A DNA stretch of 64,000 nt from Anarhynchus alexandrinus (lineage: Eukaryota; Chordata; Aves; Charadriiformes; Charadriidae). Location: contig VUYV01000326.1 in NCBI GenBank assembly GCA_008711295.1, positions 467,809 to 531,808 on the forward strand. The letters are read 5' to 3'. The stretch's first letter is position 1. Each line of letters begins with the position of its first letter. The translations under genes were made by a program, and so were the position numbers. Below the pieces are notes generated by a model that was not told where the DNA came from, did no database searches, and was given only the letters and a program-made list of their open reading frames with translations. Of this stretch, positions 1 through 12,677 are shown piece after piece.

Positions 1-1292
1 CAGAGGGGGAAGGGGCAGTTTGAAGTTGCAGTGGCCTGATGTGCACGTTCCTGGTGCCGCAAGCTGTGTGCAGGATCAGAGCCTTGCAGCGGGCGCTGCT
101 CACTCACACTCTTCCTCTTGTGAAAGGGGATTGCTGGTGACCGGGAGGGTGAGTGGCGGGGCAGACAGGGCTCTGATGGCCAGCACATGCCACCCGTGCG
201 TGTCACGCATGGGGAGAGGGGTTCGCACGTGCAGCTCCCAGTGAAAACAGGAACAGTTTTTGTTGCAATGAGACAGGCAGAGCGTGAGTCAGAAAAAAAG
301 GGGTGGCACTGCCTCAGTTAGCTTGCTCTAGACACCTTTCATATCGCGATCGGCAAGAGACGCAGCAGAGCGGTAGGGCTAACTTCATAGCCGTGAAGCA
401 TGAAGGCATGGAGGTTTGAACATGGACAGCCTTTCTCCAGACTTTGCAAGCACTGGGTCTTTACTGGCTTGCACAGAGTAACTGAGGGGGAGGCTACGTG
501 ACATGGCAGCTTCTCAGAACAAAAGATTCGGGACTGCAAACACTGCTGAGGCAGAGGTTAATAGAGAAAATAATGCCAGAAAGCAGCAGGAGAGAGCTAC
601 CTTCCTTCACATTTGACTGATGCTAATAAGAGCACAACGGAGACACCGGATCACACCAAAGGGCCGCAGCGCAGAGCCCAGGCTCCCGCAGTGGCCCGTT
701 GTGAATGGCAGGAGGAAGAGCTTAGGAAACAGAGCTCGTACAGTCATCCCTTCCCTAGTCGCACCCTCTCAGCTTCTGGCAACCACTGTAGGGACTTTCT
801 GAGCTGGAGGGTGCATCCAAACCATCATGTTAAGCAATATAATTATTATGACCAAGATAATAACAAAACCACCTAACCTCAGACTCCATCCGCTGAGCTC
901 TATGAGATGGAGCACACATTCTAGGATGAAAACCAGAAGCAACTTCACTCATCACAAAGCTATGGTGTAATTACTTGTCTTCTGGTGAGTTTTGCGTCTC
1001 AGAAATTCTTTAAAAAAAGAAAAAATCAAGCCCACCAGCTTTCTTTCCTCCTTACCCCTTTTAAAAAATACATAGACTGTAAGTTTATTTAAAATGTAAA
1101 TTAACCACATTGCCAGTGACAGATAACAAAGATAAACATTTATGCTAAGCTGCATTTTTCTTATCTCCCAAGATTGTTTTACTCGATATCCTGAAAGCAT
1201 GAAACAAAATACAAGACAGATCGTGTGCAGAACCTCCCGCTTTCTGCTTGAATGGCAGACAGCTCAAGACATTTGCTGGCTTCTTCACTTAC
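1..1292 (-). other. NRG2: NRG2 intron segment downstream of the second Ig exon
   Basis: This is the 5' part, in transcript sense, of the intron that follows the second Ig exon. It starts with the donor GTAAGTGA, read on the minus strand from 1292 downwards. I looked on the minus strand for the spacer and EGF-like exon that follows the Ig domain in neuregulins and did not see its cysteine pattern, so that exon should lie before position 1. No repeat family was recognised. The first 240 bases are moderately GC-rich and the stretch around 830-1100 is AT-rich. Short open frames here have no visible homology. Confidence 0.8.
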
Positions 1293-1411
1293 CACTTTTC
1301 ACATTCAGGCTGCCTTTTGCGGTGTCTTTCCCTAAAACGTTCTCCGCTTCGCAGCTGTACTCCCCAGCATCTTCCAGCTTCACCTTGTTGAACTGCAGTC
1401 TGGAAATCTTT
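1293..1411 (-). CDS. NRG2: NRG2 exon encoding the C-terminal half of the Ig-like C2 domain
   Basis: Neuregulin 2 is an EGF-family ligand made as a membrane-anchored precursor. It activates the receptor tyrosine kinases ErbB3 and ErbB4, and its extracellular Ig-like domain is a presumed matrix or heparan-sulfate contact. The 119-bp exon gives one base completing a split Lys codon, 39 codons, then one base of the next codon. The peptide runs from KISRLQFNKV to GSLNVKS. It carries the Ig signature D-A-G-E-Y-S-C, whose Cys is the second disulfide cysteine, followed by EAENVLGKDT, close to the NRG2 paralogue and unlike the matching part of NRG1. The acceptor (TTTTCAACAG, ending at 1412) has a modest pyrimidine tract. 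The donor GTAAGTGA is strong. The reading frame is intact and the phases (2 in, 1 out) fit the upstream exon. Paralogue assignment rests on remembered family sequence, not a database search. Confidence 0.93.
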
Positions 1412-4400
1412 CTGTTGAAAAGTACAGCAGACATTTCTTACTCAATTGCTGACCATCCTCATGAATTGATAACCATTCCTAGCCCTGGTGCGCTGCCCGG
1501 TATGTCACCCCTTCTTGAGAGGATGGGCTGCCTGACCTCACAAGCTGAATAGGTACTCAAGCCTGGTCAGGATTCAGATGGGACCCTTCCCAGCAGCCAC
1601 AACCACCTAATGGTTTTCTTAAATGAACATTTACTAAATGAACACCTCCCTCCGAGCTCACTGCTCCTAGCATGTTGCCATGGTTTGGTCTGACACCTGC
1701 TCTCATTCGCACGGGAAGTCTTGCGAGGGGTTGAGCCCAAGAGTCCCAGCATCCCAACACACAGACTTTCTGCACTGGAGAAAAGCCATTTCACTGATGG
1801 ACAGTGGAATCTGCCTGCGATACGGAGACGTGGAGGTGAGATGCACGTTCTGCACCTTCCTCTGCAAGGAGACTAAGCAGTCCAGTGCTTCAGTGGCTGC
1901 GTTCAGCGGCGCCACACACCCCAACGCAAACACCCACGGGGTCAGGGGGGACTCATTCCTTTCCAGCCCGCAACTCAAAACCCTGTGGTTTGACTTAGAC
2001 AGCTTGTAACTTTATCCGGGCCAACAAATAGGGCAAGCACTTTGTCTCCCCCAAATACACACACTCCAAGGTACTACAAACATGGGGGGCTGAACTGCAC
2101 ACAATCATCTTATCAGCCAGAAGTGCCTAGAAAGAGCAGCAGACGATGTTCGTGATGATTGCCCGGGTCACCTAACAACCTGTGCTGTGTGCTTCATGGA
2201 AGCAGGAGCAGCTCTGCGGCAGAGCTCTGCGGCGCTACGGGGAAGGCGAGCATCGCCTTTCCCACCAGCTATGACTGATGTCTCATTCTCTGGGATGCCT
2301 TTCTGACTAATAGGCAAAACCTTCTGTTGTCCTAGAGGTCTATAGGAGCCTTCAACACACTGAATGCCACTCATGAGACCACAGTGGGACTCCCAGATTA
2401 GGCCCTCTGTTTTACTACATTTCCTTCTGTTTTAGCCATCTTATCAAAAACCACCCTGTGTACTCTTCTCATGAGAACATCTCTCTGCTTTCTACCCCAA
2501 GCTTTTATCTCAGGTCTGTGTCATACAGTCGATTTATTTAGAGACTTGGAAACACTGCCAGCTTTAGAAAGAGGTCCCAGTGGCCTATGTCGCTGAAGGC
2601 AAATAAAATTCCTTTTATGTGGAAAATAATCATTAGCTTTGGACATATTTGCAATGTCACATGTGTCATCTGAGAAGGACTTCTCTCTGGGCTGTGCAAG
2701 TCATCGTCCATAGGAAGTCCCTCACAGAAGCACACTGGTGTCTTTTTAACACCCTGACATGCTGTTCTACTGGGAGGCACGGCGCAAGGACACAGCATGA
2801 ACATCTCACTACTTATATTAGTAAATTAAAAGCACTTGGAGACAACTTGGTACAGCTCCCAGGATACAGGCGCTGCCCTGTTTTACAGGATGCGGTCAAG
2901 TGTTCAATTGCACGAGTTTAGGCCCCATGTGGAACAATTTTTAAATGAATGTTGACAGTACGCAAAGATCTCTTGAATCCCTCTAATCCTAGGTCTCCCC
3001 TAATCCACTGTGCAGAGCCAGTTATTTGGGCCAACATGTTCCAACACGGGTGCCCAAACAAACGGGCTGGTTCAGAGTGGTGCACAGCTGCCGTGACTCC
3101 CACTCAGCAAAGGGGCAAGGGGGAGCTCTCGGTACTGCTGCACGCAACCCCAACAAGACTGCCCCCACCACAGCCCAGCCATTCCTTTCTCTCGGCTGCC
3201 TCAACCCTCATTGACAGAATACAGCATTTGTTTCCTAAACCGCCCCCGTGACAGGCTTGTAGCTATTGCTGCAACGCAGAGCGAAAAGGCAGGCAGCACG
3301 TGTTGAAAGCAGCTTGGAAGAGCGAGGCTCTAACTCCAAGTCCTGTAGAAAACACCACCCTCGCGCACCAGCGTGCTGAGGCTATCTGCCAGTGCAGAGC
3401 TGAAAGCATTAACGAACACGCTGCCTTCAGCTGCCGGAGGACAGATATTCTAATGATAATTGGATGCACTGCAACCTCATGTGCACAGCACGTTTCACCG
3501 TGTGCAGCAACTGGAAAAAAACCACTACAGCATTAGAATATCACCTATGTACGTGATCTTTTACAGATAAAGGGTTTTAAGTCCCAAGGATACAAATTAG
3601 TAAGTTATTAGTGACACAAAAGGCTAATGAGAGGGGACACACTTGACAGATTCATCTCCAAGAACAGGACAAGACACATTTGGTCTTTTACCTGGAAGTG
3701 GAGAGGAATGTGAGCAGAATAAAAAGCAATGTCGGCATTTATAGCTTATCAGCGTCAAGGTGAAACCAAAGAGGCATTTTGTTTTAATGCACAAGACTGT
3801 TGTATTGTCAAAAGAGCTTATTTTTATTTTCCATCACAGTTTGATGGTTCTCCTGGACTGTAAGATCCCCTTGAAAAATCAAGAGCTTTTTCTTGCTTTT
3901 CATACCCCAGACCAATGGTGTAGCTACTCTTGGCCCCCACACTATGCTGTATAATGGCAGGTAACAGGCCTGGTGGAGAGAGAGGAAGGGTACAGACGAG
4001 GAACTGTTTTAATGTGCAGCACAGCCGCAGTAAAGAGAATTTCCCTATTGCAGGAAGCACTGAAACAACCAGAGAGACCACCTTGTTTCATAGCATTAGT
4101 CATGCACCTTTTAATTCACACGGATAATGCCTGTGCACTAGAAGAAATGAACTGAAGGATGTAAAAGAGACTAGACCTTACTTGATCTGTGTGTGGCAAA
4201 GACAAAGATGACCAGCCTGTCTGTTCTATTTTACTGTCTCCAAGTGCTACTTAAGTATCTCAAGACTGACTAGCAAATTGGTTTTTCAAGTTCGTGTTCT
4301 TCCTCCCGCTGCCCCCAAGGGCAGGCACTTTGTTCACTTGAGGGCTGAGGCGTGTTTTTACAGAAATACCAAGTAGCAGCATACAAGGAATTATGTTGTG

Positions 4401-7400
4401 CACAGGAGTTCTGTACCAAGCCCCCTGCTGCCCTTCTGGGCAGCGTGTCTCTTGGGGACGCCAGCCCCTGGGAAAGCCCTACCGTGTGCGTTCACAAGGG
4501 TGCCTGGCTGCCAGAGGATGCCATTCTTCTGGAGGAAGGCGCTGCCCCGGGCTGTTTGTTCAGTGAAAGGGCCAGGGTCACTGACAGATCCCATCATTTC
4601 ACTGCAGCGCAACTCTGTTGACATTTCTTTACTCCAGGGGAAAATCTGCTTCATTGTCTTTTCTGACCCTCAGCACATATGACTTAGCCACGCACTAATT
4701 ATCTCCTGTAGTGCCAGTGGAGGAATAAGCCATGGGGAATATGTTGTCTGCAAGCTCTGGGGGATAGGATTCACAAGGAGACCTTCAGCCTGGCCAGAAG
4801 AAGATCCCCCAAAATACCTTTCTGGCCAAGAGAAATGAGTCCCCCAGAGGGCAGTTTGGAACGATGAGTACATCACCCTCTGCAGTGCCAATCTCCAGAC
4901 TACAATGGGAAACAGGGAGATCAGCCCTTGGCTGGGACCTACACAAAGAGCCTGGCAAATTCTGGCCGGGAAGGGTGGCCTCATCTTCTGTAATTTAGAC
5001 ATCTCAGAGTTAGACATCTAAATGTGAGCTTGGGCCCTGAGGCCTCCAGTATAGTCAGAGGAAAAGAAACAGGCACTTCATCTCAGCCAAGGAGGAACTT
5101 TTCATGACAGGAGTCATGTTCCCACCAGCACTTTGGTCAAGCTTGAATCATTTTTCTCTTCTTCCCTGATGCCAAGTGGAAATGGGACCATCTTCCCAGG
5201 TCATCTCCTCACAAAGCCATTCATCTCAGAGTGTGTGAGCAGGAGAGCAGAAGCCACGAGACACCTACGTTTCACTGAGGACTCAGTGTTCCCAGTGTGC
5301 GTTCAGCCGCTTCTGCACCGTTCAGGACAAAAATAGCTCTAGGATTACTACTGTTGTAGTGTTTTATTAGTCTTCTAAAAATAGAGTAGCTAACACATAA
5401 GTAGTAAAGAAGTCAAGGAATTAGCTGGTGAAGAGAATTTGAAGACTACACCCTATGGGGCCCCTAAATCGTCAGTGAAGAACACTGCACATAGTAAACA
5501 CACCTGAGATCCTAGGAAAAGGAAATTCCCAAACATGACCCTTGCAAAGGACACACTGAATACACTGCTGTGGTTACCGATTAACTCCATTCCTCTCTGT
5601 TTGCACAGAGGGACGGTGGCAGGAAGCTCACTGATACTGCAGCGAGCAGAAAGGCCAGCAATTGCTGTAACGTGCACTGCCTACACCCCTGCCAAAAGAT
5701 TTAATTGGTGCCTACGTACTGTCCTGGCACTCTGCACGGTGGTGCATTTGCCCCGAGAGAGCAGGTTAATGATTGGCAAGAAGATTCAGAATATCCAATT
5801 CCTCAGCTTACAGTCAAGAAGTGATGTCCAGCAACCGTCAAACACCAGGCAGCGGCGGTGGCTGGAGCAGGGGCTCTCAGTGCCCTGGCCTCAGGGAACG
5901 CGTTCATCTTCCCCGGCACCCAGTGGGATAAAATCAGGTAGCAGAGACCACTGCAATGCAAAGCAGAGTGGGGGTGGCCATAGCAAAGCACCTCTGTCCG
6001 ACAGGACAGAAGTGGCAGCCAGGAGCATCCTCTCCCCTGCACAGCCAGATGGAAACCACCCCAATCTCTTCCCTGCCCTTCGGTTACAGAGCTGCACAAC
6101 AGAGCTGGGCAAGCCGGCTGTGCCTTGCAGTGCTTGAGAAAAACAAGTGGCCCTGTGCTGGCTGCTGTGTACTCTAGGGCATGATCCGGCTAGCTCAGGA
6201 TTAGCTACAGAAACAGCAAATAGGAAAGGGGGAAAAAAATGCCCTCAAGCAAAGCAATCAAATAAGAGAGGTAAGGACAGGAAGGTTCGGACTTTTCAGC
6301 TTGGCCGTCATCCCCTCTGCAGTGGGCGAGGTCCTCCTTCCTCCTCCCCTCACACCATCATCTGTGCGTGACCCGCTGGGGCTGTGGGAGAGGCAGGCGT
6401 GGGAGACAGCTAATGTCCTTGTGGGTGCCCAGGACAGGACCAACCATCCCCTGGCCCCCTCTGCCTGCTCTCTCCTACCCCTGTCCCCCAACATTAAAGT
6501 GCTGTTCTAACCTGAGAAGCAGATTTGCCCCTTCTCTGCTCAGCAGTGCTCTTGTCTCTCTGTGCCCAGGCTTGGGACAGGCTGATTTTAAAAGGAAGAT
6601 TCCACCAGTCCTCACTCTGCAGGGCTGACACTGACACTGGTCGCAGAGTGAGAGCAGGAGTCCCTCCTGGGTCAGGCAGCGTCAACAAAAGGGGAAAAGA
6701 TCAATAAGTACACTCCAAAGAGCAGGGTCACTTGTGCAACCCCCCTCCATCCTCAAATTCAGCCTGGGGCCGCATCGCTGAATTGCCACGGATGTTCCCA
6801 CAATGGGAAGAGGTGTAGGGCAACAGAGGCAGCATAACGCAACCACACCAGTCCCTGGAGTGGACTTTGTGGCCACTCTGTTGAGAGGCAAACCCCTGTG
6901 TGCTGCTGCTCTTTGTGCCAGGCAAGTCTGTGGCAGCTGCCAGGGTGTGAAATCAATAAATACGCAAAATCTGATTTTTGGGTTAAGGCTGATGCACAGA
7001 CCCAATGTCAGTGCAGGGTTCCCCGTATTATTTGTCCTGGAAATGAAAGCAATTGATCCATCCCATGAATGTTTCCTCCAGCCCCAATGCCAGGATTTGA
7101 AGTTCTTTGAGAAAATGTAGATCCTGGAGCAGTACTCTGAGGCCAGCTCAGAGCGGGTTCTTTCGCTGCGTACTGTAATATCTCACAGGAGCATGCTACA
7201 ACCTTCCAGCACCAAATGTGGAAGAGATACCTCCCTGCCCCGAAGAGCGTGTGAGTGTATGACCTCCATAGAGAGTCGAGACACCCCCGGTAGGTGAGGA
7301 GCCAGGATAGCGTGCAGAGGGCTCACTGTCTCAGCAACCAAACCACAAACTCGTCCTGTAGCAGGGAAGGGAAGAGAGGGTTGGTGCTGCTGAGGAGCAG

Positions 7401-8137
7401 GCACAGAGCTCCTAGTTTGGAAGTGTATCACACATTTGATGGAGGCTGATACACTGGGCAAATCAGAGGCAGGACCACAACTTCAGAGATTGCCAGAAGC
7501 GGGTAGGAAGACCTGAGAGGGCCTTTAAAGAAAAGTTGTTAAGAATTAGGGGAGGAGGAGAGGGACGTGCCATACTAAAAGGAGCTGTCTTGGTGGGGAA
7601 GCGCTGTGCAGGGCACAGGAATGGAGATGAGCAGTGCCAGGCTGCAAACGCTCAGCTCTGGTAAAAGCATTTGTGGGAACAGAGGTAACGGGAAAGGGAT
7701 GGCATCTCCAGAAGGACAGAGAACTACCCTTCCAAAACCTCTGCGAAACATATCACCATGGTGGTACACAGGGTTGTACAAGAGATTCAGTTACAGTTTT
7801 GGGGCTGCTTTCTGAGTTTGGAGCCTTTGGGATGTATGTCATTCTCGTCTTCCTAAGTCATTTTTCTGCAACTGGTATGTGCCACAGATCCTCACCGGTG
7901 CCTGATCCGTGAAGTATAAGAGGGAGTTGGCAAATTCATGGCGGTAGGTATATAATGTGCTGTCCCAGATGAACTGCCAGCAGCCTCAGCCCTCACCCCA
8001 GCCCTCCTCCCACAAGGCAAAGCATTTTAACCTAAACTGGATGAATGGGATTTCAGCTCATGTCTCAATGAGTGCTTTAACCTAATCTGTGACATTTTGC
8101 AACCGCAGCAGGCTAAGGTCTGTAGGGAGAGATTTAC

Positions 8138-8180
8138 TTTTTTTTTTTTTTTAAGCAGCCAAAACCACTGGAAAAATCAC
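8138..8180. repeat. Left copy of a duplicated gap flank: T15 plus 28-bp unit
   Basis: A run of 15 T (8138-8152) is followed by a 28-bp segment (8153-8180) that ends exactly at the N-run. The same arrangement, a T-run followed by a 28-bp segment with 26 of 28 identical bases, restarts at the right edge of the gap. The most economical reading is that both contig ends cover the same locus. Confidence 0.85.
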
Positions 8181-8542
8181 NNNNNNNNNNNNNNNNNNNN
8201 NNNNNNNNNNNNNNNNNNNNNNNNNNNNNNNNNNNNNNNNNNNNNNNNNNNNNNNNNNNNNNNNNNNNNNNNNNNNNNNNNNNNNNNNNNNNNNNNNNNN
8301 NNNNNNNNNNNNNNNNNNNNNNNNNNNNNNNNNNNNNNNNNNNNNNNNNNNNNNNNNNNNNNNNNNNNNNNNNNNNNNNNNNNNNNNNNNNNNNNNNNNN
8401 NNNNNNNNNNNNNNNNNNNNNNNNNNNNNNNNNNNNNNNNNNNNNNNNNNNNNNNNNNNNNNNNNNNNNNNNNNNNNNNNNNNNNNNNNNNNNNNNNNNN
8501 NNNNNNNNNNNNNNNNNNNNNNNNNNNNNNNNNNNNNNNNNN
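8181..8542. other. Assembly gap (362 N)
   Basis: This is a run of 362 N. The length is not a standard placeholder, so it was probably estimated from read-pair spacing. A T homopolymer borders it on the right and lies 28 bp away on the left. Apparent open frames across it are artefacts of undetermined bases. Confidence 0.98.
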
Positions 8543-8584
8543 TTTTTTTTTTTTTTAAGCAGCCAACATCACTGGAAAAATCAC
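8543..8584. repeat. Right copy of the duplicated gap flank: T14 plus 28-bp unit
   Basis: At least 14 T (8543-8556) precede the 28-bp unit (8557-8584), which differs from 8153-8180 at two bases. It continues into unique sequence. It may be an overlap of contig ends that the assembler failed to merge, possibly two haplotypes given the two differences. A genuine tandem duplication is also possible. Confidence 0.85.
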
Positions 8585-9287
8585 ACAAAATTTCAGGCAC
8601 ATAAAGTTCCTTCCATCTCTAAGTTTGCACACACCATCAGCTGAAGCAGCCCGGCATCTGACCGTAACTTGTTAGCCACTATAACTCAGTCAAGTTTGAT
8701 TAAATGCCCATTCCCTGAATCTCTTAGGAGCCCCAACTTGCAAAGTTTGATTGTTCTAGCTCAAGACCCAACTGCTTCTCCTTTCAGTTCTCAAATTCCC
8801 TGGTTCAGTCCCAGGTGCATTGGCCAAGATGATGTCCATCATCTCCTTTAAAACAACAAACATACAAACAAAGGAGATGCTCTCCTTCACACCCCCCTCC
8901 AATAAAGTGCCTTCAGCAGCTAAAACCAAATCCCAAATATCGGAGACTTATAATGACATCGTGAGAGTTAGCAAGGCAGAAGGTCCCCTGGTGATTATAA
9001 CAACACCGGTGCTTGAGAAGAGTCTTAGCTTCAAGGCATCTGGAATTGCTCTTGCAAGATCCATTGTCAAATGGGTTTTTTCCTTTGTTTAAAAATGTCA
9101 GCCTGAAGACCCCTGCCAGAGTGGTGGTATAGCCTGCTTGGGTTCACTCTGGCTCCCACAAGGCTTCAACAGTTCTCTTTGCCCCTCCTTGTCTCCAGGC
9201 TTAATTAGGAAATCATTTATCTTTATTGGCACTCTCTTTCCCCTGCTGCTTTGGCATTATTATTTTTTTTTTTTGCTTTCATTCCAG

Positions 9288-9377
9288 AGCAGTGAGCTGT
9301 ACAGGGAAGACCACAGCCCCATTCATTGTGGGTGGGGAATAATCTACAGCAGGGAGCTCTACAAGGAAGACCCCAGC
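9288..9377. repeat. Diverged two-copy tandem repeat, 60-bp spacing
   Basis: The 30-bp segments at 9288-9317 and 9348-9377 match at 26 of 30 positions by eye, and their starts are exactly 60 bp apart. This suggests an old tandem duplication of a roughly 60-bp unit whose second halves have diverged. A T-rich run lies just upstream (9262-9274). Confidence 0.65.
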
Positions 9378-11380
9378 AATGAATCTGCCCCAACTAGCAT
9401 CGCCTGAGGGACTACTGTACAGAAACAGGAGAGGAGGGTATCCCTTGGCTCCACTTACAGGCTAACAATAGGGATTCCTGGTGATACTGAAAGTAGGACA
9501 CTACTCCCAAGGGATGTCATATGGTCAGCCTGTCCCAAACTGAACTGCCAACCCCGTCCAATCTAATGATACGCCTACTTCACCACTCCAGCAATCTCCC
9601 TTGGTAAAAGAGCACACAAAGAGAAGAGGCTGTTAAGGACAGCCACAGCTAGGAGACTACCAGGCTCCTGGACCTGCTCTGACTCCAGCTGAAGATCTAC
9701 GTGTCTCAGGGCTGAGACCTGAGCACAGCCTGCTGTGGGGTAGGTTCTCCACACCTCCGCAAACAGAAGCTCCCTTGGCTTTCTCCACAATTGGCATTTT
9801 ACCATTCACTAGGACAGTCAGAGAGTCAAAACCCAACCTTAACTTCTTGGGAGCCAGCAGCCTCAACGAGATCTCAGATGCACTCTGCAGAAAACGGTAT
9901 CGCTTTGGCAGCTCAGAGGGAGAGTCGCGCACTACGCTGTACTTCCACTACTGCATGCAATTCTTCCTGGGTAATCTCCCTAGGTTTCCTACCAACTGTG
10001 TTTTATTTAAATTGAGCCAGTGATAAAATTCCAGCCAATAATTTCTTCCACCTTAAAGAGAAGTTTCCTCTTTGTGCAAGCCAGGCTTGCCCCAGCCTGT
10101 TACTAATTACAGATGGAACATGCAGTTCAGAAAGGAGGAATCAGAATTGTTCCCCTCCCTCCAGCAAATACCCATTGAAAAGAACTGACTCCTTTGCCTG
10201 ATGGCACCAGAAGTTTTGCCGGTAAGTTTAAAAAACAAGAGGGAAGTTGACTGATGGAAAAGCTGACATGCAGTTAACTGCTCCACTCCTCCTTACAACA
10301 TATACTTCCCTTACTTTCAAGGAGATCTCCTACTCTAGCAAGGCCAGTGGGATCAGATGAAAACTTGATCACAATAAAAAGGGCTTCAGTCGTGCTTTCT
10401 AGTTAGAGATCTCAAGGCTCTTTAAACACGCAGGGAGGAAAGCCAGGCACAGAGCACTAGAGGAATGAGTCACAGAGGGCAACCACGTTCTTGTCTCCCA
10501 TCCTAATCCTCTGCATTTTGCCTAAGGATCGCAGAACTGCAGACAGAGGGTCCGACGCAGAGCTGTGCCCAGCTCCTCCGGGGACTCACAGGGCCAAGGG
10601 AACACTATGGACAACACCTCCTCATCCTGGCAGGGCTCATTTTGCCTGGCTCCAGCAGACAACCCTATTAGGTCTTTGGATCAAACTTTTGAAGAAATGA
10701 TCCTGTGCATCTGGCCAGGTGCTGCGCAGTCTGTGAAACTTTTTGCCTTGTGTACTTTCTCTGTGAAACTCCCTCCCCAGTGCTCTATTTCTAGCCCTCT
10801 GGAAACCCTGCTCTACTCTGAAGTGAAAGGAAGAGCAGAGGATTATCTGGAGACCAGTGTCATCTCTAAGTGGAGCCAGATGTATAAACCCCATTATTCT
10901 TGAATTAATCATCATAGAGTAAGACTTCCTTTCTGAGCTTTACAGTTTAGGATGTTCTTCTCCTAAAGAAGAACTGTCCTTCTTCCTTCCAGGACTTCAT
11001 CCTGTCCTTCTCCTGCTTCCCTGGAGTCCGCTCCTAACATGCTGGAAGTAATGATGGGATGACATATCCCATGTCCAGTTTTGGGTCTCTCGACTCAACT
11101 CAGTCCCACTAGCTACTTAATGGAGGTATGCAAAGTCAGGAGGGCTCCCTTGATCCTCAGCCTCCATGCACAGAGCAATTTTTAATGTTTATTGCATGCA
11201 GTCAAGACCAGAAGGAGGCAGGTCCAACACCAGAGTGCACTCTTGCCCTCGAGGTGTTTCCAAGCAGTGAGACCTAGCAAAACCAGTGGAGAGGAGAGCC
11301 TGAAAGGTGAGGTTGCCAGATGGGCCGTGCGCAGACCCATCCAGATCTGCGTGGAGAAGTGTTCCTGCACTGCTGACTGC

Positions 11381-11434
11381 TCAACAAGGGGCAATTGGTC
11401 ATCAAGGGGCAAGTGATCAACAAGGGGTTATCGT
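11381..11434. repeat. Minisatellite-like repeat, three 18-bp units
   Basis: Three consecutive 18-bp units start at 11381, 11399 and 11417. Each begins TCAWCAAGGGG (W is A or T) and they diverge in the last seven bases. The array stops abruptly on both sides. It is intronic, with no coding role seen. Confidence 0.75.
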
Positions 11435-12668
11435 TTCAGAGCTGTCCCAGCTCGACAGCTGCTTCAGTCTAGTCTCCATAGCCAGACCCCGGCCCCAGAC
11501 AGGCAACCTCTCCACTTAACGGCATGGTTTAATGGCAGCAGGCAGCAGAAGCAGGGATGGGAAGCAATTCTGGGGGCAGATCAGCGGGGGACGCTTTGGG
11601 CTCACGCCTTTGCTGCTGTGGGAGCCTCAGACACCGGAGGAGGCAGGTGCTCAGCTTTCTTTAAATGTTTATCCTTGGGCTTATTTTGCCAGCAGGAAGC
11701 ACTTCTAGCACGCACACGTCTTTGGCCTGTCACTGGCAGGCTGTGAGCCAAAGTGTTGCCATGGAAACTGGTAAATGCAAAATTACGACTTGACAGCAGT
11801 GTCCTGAGGAAAGAGGATCAACCTTCTTCCATATGTTTATGTCCCTGACCCAGGGAGTGTGTGCCCCCCCCGCACCGCTGTGGGTGGGATGCCATCCTGT
11901 CACAGCTTCGTGCTGGACACGGGGCGCCAGGAGGCAAGGAAGGACTATGATTTCTGGGAGCACAGCAGGGAAAAGCTGCACAAGGCGCTTCTCACCGTCG
12001 CCAGGATCCCTCCCCAGAGAGTTCTGCTGGGTGTTTGGTCTGGGGCTGATTGCTCGCTAGCTCTGAGGGAGATAGCTCCCCAAGATCCCTGTGAGACCCC
12101 AGCACCAGCAAGCTCCGGGTCCCCCAAGCTGCCTGCCCGCAGGGATGCAATGTCCACACGGGGTGGACCAGCAGGCTTCCCACGCCTGGCTGCAGCGGGT
12201 GGTGCAGATGTTCCTCCAGGGCATCCCAGCTCCAGTACCCATCTGTAAACAACTGCGGCCATGACATACTGAGGGCAACAGAGCAGAGAGGCAGGCACAG
12301 TTCTGCCCTCCCTCTGCTGCCCGCAAGCCCACACAGCCCTTCCTGAGCAGACGGCGTCCGCTAGATACAGCCCAGTTATGCTGAGTCCACTGGTGTTTCT
12401 AGCCTAAGCCTTCCACTGACCCCCTCATCCCAAAACAGCCACAATCCTACAGTTATTACAAAGGAGGTCAACCATTTTGGGTGTGACTTTGAAATCAAAA
12501 CCAACAGGACTGAAGTTAAATTAGAGCAATTGACAATGACCCATTCGAGTACTAATTGATTTTTCTGACTGATTTTGTAGTGGCTTCTAATTTTAAAAAT
12601 TAATACCCTATCAAGTCCATAATGAGAAGGGGTGAGCTATTTTTCACACACTCAGACATAACATATGT

Positions 12669-12677
12669 TAACAAAGA
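12669..12677. repeat. Candidate target-site duplication of the CR1 (3' side of element)
   Basis: TAACAAAGA occurs here and again at 13260-13268, immediately outside both ends of the CR1. A 9-bp exact match at both borders is unlikely by chance. CR1 insertions are usually described as having short or no target duplications, so this is a candidate. Confidence 0.65.

Noticed and set aside
5535..6137. 200-codon plus-strand open frame
   Set aside because: No family motif, no splice signals tying it to other exons, and it overlaps other frames of similar length on the opposite strand. GC-richer intron gives such frames by chance.
8097..8558. Open frames across the first N-run, both strands
   Set aside because: They exist only because undetermined bases contain no stop codons.
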